A stretch of DNA of 16,047 nucleotides from Terriglobia bacterium (lineage in GTDB: Bacteria > Acidobacteriota > Terriglobia > UBA7540), in contig JAIQGB010000040.1 of NCBI GenBank assembly GCA_020072905.1, positions 1 to 16,047 of the forward strand. Direction: 5' to 3'. Shown one piece after another: positions 1-6,961 of the stretch. Both the position numbers and the translations under genes were made by a program. Position 1 is the stretch's first letter. Each line of letters starts with the position of its first letter. Below the pieces are notes generated by a model, which was not told where the DNA came from, did no database searches, and saw only the letters and a list, made by a program, of their open reading frames with translations.

Positions 1-1
1 A

Positions 2-373
2 GGCCCGCGGGGCGGCCCAGGCATGCGCGAGATGCTGGGAGTGACGGGGGCGCTGGTCGGTGAGGGCCTGGGTGAATCCGTGGCGCTGCTCACCGACGGC
101 CGCTTCAGCGGCGGGACTCGGGGCTTGATGGTCGGCCACGTGGCACCGGAGGCGGCGCGGGGCGGGCCGATTGCGGCGCTCGCCGACGGTGACATCATCG
201 TCTTCGATGTGAACGCGCGGCGGCTCGACGTCGAGTTGAGTGACGCGGAAATCAAGAAACGGCTGATGGGCTGGAAAGAGCCTGAGCCGCGTTACACGAG
301 CGGCGTCTTCGCCAAGTACGCGGCGCTCGTCTCTTCCGCCTCCGAGGGTGCGGTGACGCGCGCGAACCCTTAG
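2..373 (+). CDS. ilvD: Dihydroxy-acid dehydratase, C-terminal part
   Basis: This is the last 123 codons of IlvD; the 5' end lies outside the window. The enzyme dehydrates 2,3-dihydroxy-3-methylbutanoate and its methylpentanoate homologue to the 2-keto acids in valine, leucine and isoleucine synthesis, using an Fe-S cluster in the cytoplasm. The reading frame is open from base 2 and opens with GPRGGPGMREML. It continues with the family hallmark LLTDGRFSGGTRG, which carries the active-site serine of the IlvD/Edd family, and then GHVAPEAARGGPIAAL and DGDIIVFD, all typical of the C-terminal swivelling domain. The end, SGVFAKYAALVSSASEGAV, is the normal family C terminus. The related sugar-acid dehydratases (Edd) are less likely, given the close match to IlvD wording. 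No terminator is visible after the stop. Confidence 0.95.
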   Translation, partial: GPRGGPGMREMLGVTGALVGEGLGESVALLTDGRFSGGTRGLMVGHVAPEAARGGPIAALADGDIIVFDVNARRLDVELSDAEIKKRLMGWKEPEPRYTSGVFAKYAALVSSASEGAVTRANP

Positions 374-394
374 CCCCGCGCGGCTGGCGATTTC

Positions 395-423
395 TTGCCG
401 GGCAGGCGCGTTTGTGACAGAAT
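395..423 (+). promoter_or_regulatory. Sigma-70-type promoter for the zinc-ribbon gene
   Basis: TTGCCG (395-400), a 17-base spacer and CAGAAT (418-423), with the extended -10 dinucleotide TG at 415-416. The predicted start near 430 leaves a leader of about 74 bases before the TTG start codon at 504. It sits just after the ilvD stop, so the zinc-ribbon/RNase H pair can be expressed independently of ilvD. Consensus match only. Confidence 0.5.
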
Positions 424-503
424 GAATCTCTACAGGGTGACAGACGGTCGGCGCCGCATGGGGGCTCGACGCGGCCGAATACGAAAATGCATCAGGAGAG
501 GCA

Positions 504-1262
504 TTGCATCCCGATCTCAAGGCAGTGATTGAGCTCCAGCAGATCGATCTGAGAATCACGGAGCTGACTGCCCAGATAGACTCTCTCCCCACCGAAATCC
601 AGAACCTGGAAGCGCAGCTCAACGAGTTCATCCACACCTACGAGGAGCGCAAGCAGCGTCTCGTCCAGAATCAGAAGGAGCGGCGGGAACTGGAAGGCGA
701 AATCCGATCGATCGCCACCCGCATCTCCAAGCACAAGGATCAGCTCTACGAAGTGAAGACCAACGAGCAGTACCGGGCGATGCTCAAGGAAATCGAGGGC
801 GAGGAAGCGAAGATTCACAAGATCGAGGACCAGATCCTCGAGGAGATGATCGAGGCCGAGCAGCTCGAAAAGCACATCCACGACGCGGCGGCGCGGCTGG
901 ATGGCGAGAAGGCGCGCGTGGCCAGCGAGGTGACGCAGCTCCAAGCGCTCCGCCAGACGGATGTGGAGGAGCGCGAGCGGCTCGAAAAGCAGCGCCAGGA
1001 CGACGCGGCAGGGCTGAGCGCGGGCATCCTGGACATGTACGAGCGCGTGCGTCGCGCCCGCCGCGGCCGGGCTGTGGCAGAGGTCCGCGAGGACTTCTGC
1101 ACGGCTTGCAACGTGCGCCTGCGCCCGCAGCTCTTCAACGAGGTGCGCGCCAATCAGGCGCTGCTGACCTGCGAAAACTGCAGCCGGATTCTCTACTACG
1201 TTGAGCCGCCCCCCGCCGAAAGCGCGGAGGCCCAGGGCGCCGACGCGCGCACTTCAGCCTAA
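504..1262 (+). CDS. Coiled-coil protein with C4 zinc ribbon (zf-RING_7/DUF164 family)
   Basis: The protein has 252 residues. Roughly residues 8-170 are heptad-rich, charged coiled coil. A C-terminal zinc ribbon follows, with C199-x2-C202 and C223-x2-C226 (CTAC and CENC). This is the architecture of the DUF164/zf-RING_7 family, which includes Helicobacter FlgZ (HP0958) and mycobacterial Rv2229c. The ribbon suggests nucleic-acid or protein binding; the precise role in most bacteria is unknown. The start is a TTG at 504, chosen because AGGAG lies at 494-498, five bases upstream, and the only nearby ATG (488) is out of frame. The next gene is an RNase HI-like protein. The same neighbour pair, zinc ribbon then RNase H, is known in actinobacteria (Rv2229c-Rv2228c), which hints at a shared RNA- or R-loop-related job. 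The last 20 residues are a low-complexity Ala/Glu tail. Confidence 0.88.
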   Translation: MHPDLKAVIELQQIDLRITELTAQIDSLPTEIQNLEAQLNEFIHTYEERKQRLVQNQKERRELEGEIRSIATRISKHKDQLYEVKTNEQYRAMLKEIEGEEAKIHKIEDQILEEMIEAEQLEKHIHDAAARLDGEKARVASEVTQLQALRQTDVEERERLEKQRQDDAAGLSAGILDMYERVRRARRGRAVAEVREDFCTACNVRLRPQLFNEVRANQALLTCENCSRILYYVEPPPAESAEAQGADARTSA

Positions 1263-1308
1263 TTCGCTGCTGCCGGACGCCCGCTGGCGAGAGTAAAACC
1301 TTCCTTCC

Positions 1309-1875
1309 ATGCCGAACCCGAAACACGCTTTCGACGTAGTGATGCACATCGACGGCGGTGCGCGCGGCAATCCGGGCCCGGCCGCCTGCGCCGTGGTCGT
1401 CGCGACCGCCGACGGCGCGCCGCTCCATTCCTTCTCCCAATATCTCGGCGAAACGACGAACAACGTGGCTGAGTATCGAGCCCTTCTTGCGGCGCTTGAA
1501 TACGCGCTCGAGCATCACCACCTCCGATTGAAGATCCTCTCCGATTCGGAGCTGCTCGTCCGCCAGACGGAGGGGCGCTACAAGGTCAAAAGCGCGGACC
1601 TCAAGCCGCTGCACGAGCAGGCGCGGCGCTTGGTCGGCCAGCTCGAAGCGTTCTCAATCGAGCACGTCCGGCGCGAGGCCAACCGCGACGCCGACCGGCT
1701 GGTCAATCAAGCGCTCGACGCGGCAGAAGGCAGACACGCCCCGGCCGGGCGGGACGAGCGTGACAAGGTGCTCCGCGCCACTGCAACCTACCAGCGCGGA
1801 GTGCTGCGTCTCACTCGCCAGCTACCCTTGGACGATGGCGAGGATGTGGAAATTGAAGTTCGCCGCAAGCGTTAA
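1309..1875 (+). CDS. RNase HI-like protein with DUF104-like C-terminal tail
   Basis: The protein has 188 residues. Residues 8-140 form an RNase H fold of the reverse-transcriptase-like (RVT_3) type, with all four acidic catalytic positions visible: D15 (HIDGGARGNPG), E55 (NNVAEYRALL), D79 (ILSDSELLV) and D129 (REANRDADRLV). It should cut the RNA strand of RNA:DNA hybrids in the cytoplasm. A hydrophilic linker (141-152) leads to a tail (153-188) reading ATATYQRGVLRLTRQLPL then DGEDVEIEV. This closely resembles the small beta-barrel of AF2212/DUF104 antitoxin-like proteins (pattern AxYxxGVLKPLEPLxLPEGxxVxI). That match is by eye. No Shine-Dalgarno site precedes the ATG at 1309; an AT-rich GTAAAA sits about 10 bases upstream, so a leaderless or nearly leaderless message is possible. 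The gene lies 46 bases after the zinc-ribbon gene. Confidence 0.88.
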   Translation: MPNPKHAFDVVMHIDGGARGNPGPAACAVVVATADGAPLHSFSQYLGETTNNVAEYRALLAALEYALEHHHLRLKILSDSELLVRQTEGRYKVKSADLKPLHEQARRLVGQLEAFSIEHVRREANRDADRLVNQALDAAEGRHAPAGRDERDKVLRATATYQRGVLRLTRQLPLDDGEDVEIEVRRKR

Positions 1876-1890
1876 TTCATCTGCCCCGCG

Positions 1891-1919
1891 TTGAAAAGCC
1901 CTTTCCCCCGCTGTAGGAT
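1891..1919 (+). promoter_or_regulatory. Sigma-70-type promoter for acyl-CoA dehydrogenase
   Basis: TTGAAA (1891-1896), a 17-base spacer and TAGGAT (1914-1919), giving a start near 1926 and a leader of about 27 bases. That leader contains the GGGAGG ribosome binding site at 1942-1947, five bases before the ATG at 1953. Five of six bases match the -35 consensus and four of six the -10 consensus. Confidence 0.6.
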
Positions 1920-1952
1920 GCCATTGAGCCCGAGGATCCACGGGAGGCTGCT

Positions 1953-3131
1953 ATGCCCGAAGCCGTCGCCGGGCGGTCGAGCTCATCGCCGCCCTTGACT
2001 CAATTGAGCGAAGAAGAAACCCTGTTCCAACTCGCGGCGCGTGAGTTCGCCGAAAAGGAAATCGGCCCGCACGTCGAGGCCATGGACCGCGAGGGCGTCT
2101 TCAAGCGCGAATTGATCGAGGCGTTCTTCGCCCAGGGCTTCATGTCCATCGAGGTACCGGAAAGCTATGGCGGGAGCGGTGGAACGTTCTTCATGTCGGT
2201 TCTCGCCATTGAAGAGTTCTCCCGAGTGGACGCTTCGGCGGCCGTCATCATTGACGTTCAGAACACGCTGGTGAACAACGCGCTGATGCGTTGGGGAACG
2301 GACCAGCAGAAAGACAAATTCCTACCGCGGGTCGCGCGTGACACGGTGGGCGCTTATGCCCTCTCCGAGCCCAACGCCGGCAGCGACGCTTTCGGCCTGG
2401 AAACCCGGGCTCGCGACGAGGGCGACCACTTCGTCCTGAACGGCCGCAAGCTCTGGATCACGAACGCGAAAGAAGCCGGACTCTTCATTCTTTTCGCCAC
2501 CGTCAACCGCGAGCTCGGCTACAAGGGCATCACCGCGTTTCTTGTTGAGCGCGACATGCCGGGCTTCAGCGTGGGGAAGAAAGAAGACAAGCTGGGGATT
2601 CGCGCGTCCTCAACCTGCGAATTGATTCTGGAAGATTGTCGGGTGCCGAAGGCGAACGTACTCGGCGCACCGGGCAAAGGCTACAAGGTGGCGATCGAGA
2701 CGCTCAACGAAGGACGCATCGGGATTGGCGCGCAGATGGTGGGAGTGGCGCGCGGCGCGCTCGAACACGCGCTCGGCTACGCGAAGGAGCGGAAGCAATT
2801 CGGTCGGCCCATCGCGGATTTTCAGGCCATCCAGTTCCAGCTCGCTCGCCTGGCGACCGATGTCGAGGCGGCGCGCCTGATGGCTTACAACGCCGCGCGC
2901 CTCAAGGAGGCGGGCAAGCCCTTCCTGAAGGAAGCGGCGATGACCAAATACTTCTGCTCGCAGGTGGCCGAGCGCGTCGCCTCCGAGTGCATCGAGATCT
3001 ACGGCGGGTATGGCTATACGAAGGATTATCCAGTCGAGAAATACCTGCGCGACGCCAAGATCGGCAAAATCTACGAAGGCACATCATTTATGCAGCTCCA
3101 GACCATCGCCAAAGTCATCCTGGGGCAGTAG
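1953..3131 (+). CDS. Acyl-CoA dehydrogenase
   Basis: The 392 residues are the full length of the short/medium-chain acyl-CoA dehydrogenase family. These FAD enzymes introduce the 2,3-double bond into acyl-CoA and pass electrons to electron-transfer flavoprotein. Visible family marks are the first signature AYALSEPNAGSDA, the FAD/substrate-contact segment KLWITNAKEA, the second signature KQFGRPIADFQAIQFQLA, and the C-terminal HGGYGYTKDYPVE-like segment (here YGGYGYTKDYPVEKYLRDA). The catalytic base is E375 in KIYEGTSFMQLQTIAK. The wording after it, QLQTIAK, is closest to short/branched-chain members such as ACADSB, so a branched-chain or short straight-chain substrate is plausible but not proven. 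No Etf or other beta-oxidation gene is adjacent. A clear promoter and ribosome binding site precede it. Confidence 0.93.
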   Translation: MPEAVAGRSSSSPPLTQLSEEETLFQLAAREFAEKEIGPHVEAMDREGVFKRELIEAFFAQGFMSIEVPESYGGSGGTFFMSVLAIEEFSRVDASAAVIIDVQNTLVNNALMRWGTDQQKDKFLPRVARDTVGAYALSEPNAGSDAFGLETRARDEGDHFVLNGRKLWITNAKEAGLFILFATVNRELGYKGITAFLVERDMPGFSVGKKEDKLGIRASSTCELILEDCRVPKANVLGAPGKGYKVAIETLNEGRIGIGAQMVGVARGALEHALGYAKERKQFGRPIADFQAIQFQLARLATDVEAARLMAYNAARLKEAGKPFLKEAAMTKYFCSQVAERVASECIEIYGGYGYTKDYPVEKYLRDAKIGKIYEGTSFMQLQTIAKVILGQ

Positions 3132-3181
3132 CCTGACCGCGCCGCGACTTCCAGGATTCCGCCCTCGCGTTAGGAGTTGAA

Positions 3182-3931
3182 ATGGGGAACAAGGGTTTGG
3201 CGCGCGGACTCGTGATTTGCGCTGTCGCTGCCGGAATGATATCAGCGTTCAGCCCTTCGGCCGGAGCCGCGGAATCCGCGCCCCTTCGCCTGCTCGTCGT
3301 GACCGGTGGGCACGATTATCCGACTTCCTTCTATACGCTCTTTGACGAGCCGGCCAATTTCCATTGGGACCATGCCTCCTCGAATCACGAGGCATTCCGC
3401 TCCGACCTTCGAGAAAAATACGACGTTCTGGTGCTCTACGACATGTCCACGGAGATCAGCGATGCGGAAAAGAAACACCTCGTAGATTTCCTCGAAAGCG
3501 GCAAGGGGATGGTCGTGCTCCATCACGCCATCCTCGACTATCCCGCCTGGGAATGGTGGTGGCGTGACGTGGTGGGCGGCAAGTATTTGACGAACCCGGA
3601 AGGTGGCATGCCCGCGTCGACTTATCTAAACGATCAAGAGATCGATGTGGAGCCGACGGCGAAGCATCCAGTTCTGGCTGGCATCGGGCGCATGCGCTTG
3701 CTTGACGAGACCTACAAAGGCATGTGGATTTCGCCCCAGGTTACGGTTCTGCTTAAGACCCACAATCCCACCAGCGACCCGGTCGTCGCCTGGATCAGCC
3801 CTTACCAGAAATCTCGCGTCGTCTACATCCAGCTCGGCCACGGTGAGCCGACGCACCGCAACCCTGGCTACCGGCGGCTCATTCACAATGCGATTTTGTG
3901 GGCTGGGGGAACGCCAGACCGGGCGAGATGA
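3182..3931 (+). CDS. Exported ThuA-like domain protein
   Basis: The protein has 249 residues. Residues 1-30 are a Sec-type signal peptide with a basic start, a hydrophobic core and a cleavage-like SAGAAES. The rest reads as the ThuA fold, a class I glutamine amidotransferase-like family (PF06283): LRLLVVTGGHDYP at the first strand, YDVLVLYDM, the GKGMVVLHHAILDYPAWEWW segment in place of the nucleophile elbow, then KHPVLAGI and a late LGHGEPTHRNPGYRRLIHNAILWAGG. The family is linked to carbohydrate use (trehalose in rhizobia), and related domains occur in secreted sugar-active proteins of many soil bacteria; the reaction is uncertain. The elbow has His rather than Cys, so no amidotransferase chemistry is expected. 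AGGAG at 3172-3176 lies five bases before the ATG. The gene starts 50 bases after the acyl-CoA dehydrogenase stop, without a convincing promoter of its own. Confidence 0.87.
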   Translation: MGNKGLARGLVICAVAAGMISAFSPSAGAAESAPLRLLVVTGGHDYPTSFYTLFDEPANFHWDHASSNHEAFRSDLREKYDVLVLYDMSTEISDAEKKHLVDFLESGKGMVVLHHAILDYPAWEWWWRDVVGGKYLTNPEGGMPASTYLNDQEIDVEPTAKHPVLAGIGRMRLLDETYKGMWISPQVTVLLKTHNPTSDPVVAWISPYQKSRVVYIQLGHGEPTHRNPGYRRLIHNAILWAGGTPDRAR

Positions 3932-4019
3932 GTGTCTTTTCCTGTTGGGTCCAGCCCCGGAGTGGTGAACTGCCCGATGTGTGCGAAGGGCTGCAACGGG
4001 TGGCGCTTTTCCCTTTCAA

Positions 4020-4028
4020 TGGTACAAT
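4020..4028 (+). promoter_or_regulatory. Extended -10 promoter, apparently leaderless, for MNT antitoxin
   Basis: TGGTACAAT (TG at 4020-4021, TACAAT at 4023-4028) ends seven bases before the ATG at 4036, so transcription would begin at or within a base or two of the start codon. No Shine-Dalgarno sequence lies upstream of the ATG and the -35 region is weak (GTGGCG at 4000-4005), as is usual for extended -10 promoters. Confidence 0.55.
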
Positions 4029-4035
4029 CCTGCCG

Positions 4036-4329
4036 ATGAAGGACGCTTCAGTACATGACGTGACCGGGGTTGTCAGCGAAGCAGCCGCCGCGCTCAAGGC
4101 CGCAGGCGCGCGCGAAGTCTATCTCTTCGGCTCCGCGGCGAAGGGGCAGTTGAGCCTCACTTCCGATGTGGACCTCGCCGTTTCCGGCCTGCCCCCGGAG
4201 AGCTTCTATCGCGCCATGGCCAGAGCCGCGAGCATCCTGGGCCGTCCCCTGGACCTCGTAGATCTGGACGAGGACACTCCCTTTACCCGTTATCTCCGAC
4301 ACGAGGGCGAATTGCGGCGTGTGGGATAA
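4036..4329 (+). CDS. MNT-domain nucleotidyltransferase, antitoxin of HEPN/MNT pair
   Basis: The protein has 97 residues and is a minimal nucleotidyltransferase of the MntA class. The motif G32-S33-x10-D44-x-D46 is exact (FGSAAKG...SDVD), and a third acidic residue is available at D73 or D76 (PLDLVDLDE). In known HepT/MntA systems the MNT protein silences the HEPN ribonuclease by adding AMP groups to a tyrosine of its active-site motif. That tyrosine is present in the next gene, which overlaps this one by 11 bases. The frame stays open upstream to 3898, but 4036 is preferred: the MNT fold begins normally from here, and a TGnTACAAT box lies just seven bases ahead, which would otherwise fall inside the coding region. 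The pair sits between two unrelated metabolic or transport genes, as an acquired module might. Confidence 0.87.
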   Translation: MKDASVHDVTGVVSEAAAALKAAGAREVYLFGSAAKGQLSLTSDVDLAVSGLPPESFYRAMARAASILGRPLDLVDLDEDTPFTRYLRHEGELRRVG

Positions 4330-4783
4330 GCTGCGCAAGCAGATTGGTGTTGAGTTGGAGCAGCTTGACCGCCTTTTCGAGGTCCATCGCCCGCTCCTCA
4401 ATAAAACCCGTGAAATACCGCCGAACGACATCGAGCTTTCGGCCCTGGCTGCTTTCCTGCACTCCTTCTACACGGGTATCGAAAACATATTCAAACGTGT
4501 TGCCGTGGAAGTTGATGGGCTTCCGCCGCAAGGCGAATCCTGGCATCGGGAACTCCTGGCCTCCATGGCAGAGCGGGCCGCCGCGCGTCCGCCTGTTATT
4601 TCTCCGGATCTCGGTGCCCGGCTCATGGAGTATCTGCAGTTCCGCCATTTCTTCCGGCATGCTTATTCATTCCTGTTGCAGTGGTCGAAGATGCGTCCTC
4701 TGATCGCGGGTTGCGAAGACACCCTGGCGAAATTTCGTGCGGAGATCGAGAGTTTCTTGCGCCACGCCTCGCCACCTGGATAG
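4319..4783 (+). CDS. HEPN-domain ribonuclease toxin, HepT-like
   Basis: The protein has 154 residues and is all-helical by composition. It contains the HEPN toxin motif R-x4-H-x-Y exactly as R109, H114 and Y116 (RHFFRHAY). In HepT toxins the Arg and His are catalytic for RNA cleavage, and the Tyr is the residue the partner MNT protein modifies. It is longer than classic HepT (about 110-130 residues) and resembles the larger HepT-like proteins that carry FRHFFRHAY-type motifs. It starts with GTG at 4319, inside the end of the antitoxin gene (stop 4327-4329), so translation is probably coupled and the toxin is made only after the antitoxin. No separate Shine-Dalgarno site is evident. The antitoxin-first order and overlap support a functional pair; the cellular RNA target cannot be told from sequence. 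Confidence 0.84.
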   Translation: MWDKLRKQIGVELEQLDRLFEVHRPLLNKTREIPPNDIELSALAAFLHSFYTGIENIFKRVAVEVDGLPPQGESWHRELLASMAERAAARPPVISPDLGARLMEYLQFRHFFRHAYSFLLQWSKMRPLIAGCEDTLAKFRAEIESFLRHASPPG

Positions 4784-4834
4784 GGGATCTTCCTGATTGT
4801 GTTCTGACTCTTGAGAGTGACCCGAAGGAGGCCT

Positions 4835-6868
4835 GTGCCCGAATTCAAGCCCTACGTGCCGCACGATTCGAAAGAGCCGGAGTTCACGCTCAAGGCGGTG
4901 CTGGCGGGAATCCTGCTCGCGGCGGTCTTTGGCGCCGCGAACGCCTACCTGGGCATGAAGGCCGGCCAGACGGTTGCCGCCACAATTCCTGCGGCCGTAA
5001 TTGCCATCGCGCTCTTTCGCATGCCGTTTTTCCGCGGCGGCGTGCTCGAGCAGAACCTGACGCGCACCGCGGCCTCGGTGGGCGAGGCGCTCGTTGCCGG
5101 CGCGATCTTCACCATTCCCGCCTTCATGATGGTGAACGTCAGCGGCGAGCGTTTGTGGACGGGCCTGCGCGGCCACTATTGGGTGGCCACGATGATTCTG
5201 CTCGCCGGTGGACTGCTGGGAATCTTCTTCATCATCATTCTGCGCCGGCCACTCTGTGTGGAATCTGATTTGCCGTTTCCGGAGAGCACCGCCAGCGCGG
5301 AAGTGGTCAAGGCGGGCCAAGCGGGCGCGACCGACGCGCCCAAATACGTCTTCGGCGCGCTGGGCCTGGGCGCGCTACTTCAGGTGCTTAAGGACGACAA
5401 AGGTTTTCAGGTCTTTCAAGACTCGGTGAGCAGCTTCATCCACTTCCCCAAGTCCGTCATCGGCTATTTCGGCTATCAGAAGGAACCCATCGGCGATGTG
5501 GCTTACACGGGCGGCATCGCCTACTCGACGCCCTCAGCTTCCCCGGCGCTCATCGGCATCGGATACATCATCGGTCCGGGGCTGGCCGCCATCAATTTTT
5601 CCGGCGGGGTGCTGGCCTGGCTGATTCTGATTCCCCTGGTGCTCTTCATCGATCCCGACCTGCCGCACCGTCTGGGCGCGACATCCGGTGGCACGGCGCC
5701 TTGGGACTTGCTCAGCTACACGGTTTGGTACAACGTCGTTCGCCCCATCGCCGTCGGGGCGATGCTCGTGGCCGCGGTGTACACGCTCTACGGTATGCGC
5801 GGTCCCATCGCGCGGTCATTGAAAGGCGCCTTCGAATCGACGGCGGCTGCGGCACACCTGAAGGCCGCGCGCACGCGGCTGGACATCGACATTCCCATCA
5901 AGTGGATCATCCTCTCGATTGCGGGTTTGCTGGTCCCCATCACTATCATTTACTACCACTTCGCTTCGAGCTGGGGGGCGGCCATCGTGGCGGCGGTGGT
6001 GATGACGCTGAGCGGTTTCCTGCTGGGGGCGGTCGGCGGTTACCTGGTCGGCTTGATGGGGACTTCGAATCAGCCCGTATCCGGCTTGACGCTGGCGGCG
6101 CTGGTTCTGGCCGCTTTGGTGATGGTGGGCATCGGTGTGAGGGGTTTGGGTGGAGTTGCTGCCGTGCTGGGCGTCGCCTCGATCGTGTGCGTGGCGTGCA
6201 GTGTTTCGGGGAGCTTGATTCAGGATCTAAAGGCGGGCCATCTCCTCGGCGGAACCCCGTGGAAGATGGAAGTTGTCGAGATCCTGAGCGTCACCGTCCT
6301 GTCGTTCTTCCTCTTCTTCCCGATCATCGTACTGCACGAGGCGAACCTGTCGACGGGTGGCATCGGCGGGCGCCTGCTGCCTGCGCCCCAGGCGGGCCTG
6401 ATGGCTTCGCTCGCCCAGGGCATCGTCGGCGGTCAGATGGCGTGGGGGCTGGTGCTGATGGGCTGCGTGCTGGGCATCGTCCTCATTATGATCAAGGCGC
6501 CCGCGCCCATGCTCGTCGCCGTCGGGATGTACCTGCCGCTCGAGACGACGGGCGCGATCTTCGTGGGTGGCGTGTTGAAGTGGGCGGCCGACAAGTGGGC
6601 CGCCCGAGCGAAACTGAACGCGGAGGAAAAAGCCAAGTTTGAAGAGCGCGGCACACTCCTTGCTTCCGGCTTTATCGCCGGCGAAGCGATCACCGGAATC
6701 CTGCTCGCTGCGCTCTTCCTCGCCGGCATTCAGTCAATCACCAAACTCGTCACCGGGCTCGACGCGCTGCCGTTCCTTGCCAATTGGGGAGGCTGGCTGT
6801 CGCTCGTTGCCTTCGCGATCATGGCCTACTGCCTGATCCAGCTTCCGCTAAAGAAGCGGGGGAACTAG
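4835..6868 (+). CDS. OPT-family transporter
   Basis: The protein has 677 residues with about 14-16 hydrophobic segments over its whole length. The N-terminal block, PEFTLKAVLAGILLAA then AANAYLGMKAGQTVAATIPAAV, is the conserved opening of bacterial OPT transporters (TIGR00733 type). Later blocks also fit: CVESDLPFPESTASAEVVKAG, ATSGGTAPWDLLSYTVWYN, SCSVSGSLIQDLKAGHLLGGTPWK and APAPMLVAVGMYLPLETTGAIFVGGVLKW. The family imports oligopeptides or, in some members, metal-chelator complexes across the inner membrane; the substrate here is unknown. The start is set at GTG 4835 because AAGGAGG lies at 4825-4831. A TTG at 4811, eight codons upstream in frame, lacks such a site and would include the ribosome binding site in the coding region. 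It begins 51 bases after the HEPN toxin gene and could be read from the same message. Confidence 0.92.
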   Translation: MPEFKPYVPHDSKEPEFTLKAVLAGILLAAVFGAANAYLGMKAGQTVAATIPAAVIAIALFRMPFFRGGVLEQNLTRTAASVGEALVAGAIFTIPAFMMVNVSGERLWTGLRGHYWVATMILLAGGLLGIFFIIILRRPLCVESDLPFPESTASAEVVKAGQAGATDAPKYVFGALGLGALLQVLKDDKGFQVFQDSVSSFIHFPKSVIGYFGYQKEPIGDVAYTGGIAYSTPSASPALIGIGYIIGPGLAAINFSGGVLAWLILIPLVLFIDPDLPHRLGATSGGTAPWDLLSYTVWYNVVRPIAVGAMLVAAVYTLYGMRGPIARSLKGAFESTAAAAHLKAARTRLDIDIPIKWIILSIAGLLVPITIIYYHFASSWGAAIVAAVVMTLSGFLLGAVGGYLVGLMGTSNQPVSGLTLAALVLAALVMVGIGVRGLGGVAAVLGVASIVCVACSVSGSLIQDLKAGHLLGGTPWKMEVVEILSVTVLSFFLFFPIIVLHEANLSTGGIGGRLLPAPQAGLMASLAQGIVGGQMAWGLVLMGCVLGIVLIMIKAPAPMLVAVGMYLPLETTGAIFVGGVLKWAADKWAARAKLNAEEKAKFEERGTLLASGFIAGEAITGILLAALFLAGIQSITKLVTGLDALPFLANWGGWLSLVAFAIMAYCLIQLPLKKRGN

Positions 6869-6961
6869 CGGTCAGTTGCCTTCGAACTCTGCGGCTCCCG
6901 GCTGCGAAAGTTCCCCGCTGCCGCAAGGTAGAAGGATGGCTCGCCGTTACCAGCCAAGGTG

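Noticed and set aside
430..503. Possible structured RNA in the leader of the zinc-ribbon gene
   Set aside because: No convincing stem or known riboswitch core; too short for RNase P RNA, which neighbours this gene pair in some other bacteria.
3898..4035. Longer N terminus for the MNT antitoxin, including an ATG at 3928 overlapping the ThuA-like stop
   Set aside because: The extra residues do not look like protein of this family and would contain the TGnTACAAT box; the fold starts at 4036.
4811..4834. TTG 4811 as the transporter start
   Set aside because: No ribosome binding site; AAGGAGG at 4825-4831 instead serves GTG 4835.
5701..6642. 313-codon open frame on the plus strand
   Set aside because: Alternative frame within the transporter gene; Arg/Gly/His-rich composition typical of a shifted frame.
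6869..6961. Possible bidirectional terminator between the convergent genes
   Set aside because: Only imperfect pairing (GCGGC with GCCGC around a long loop) and no T-tract on either strand.
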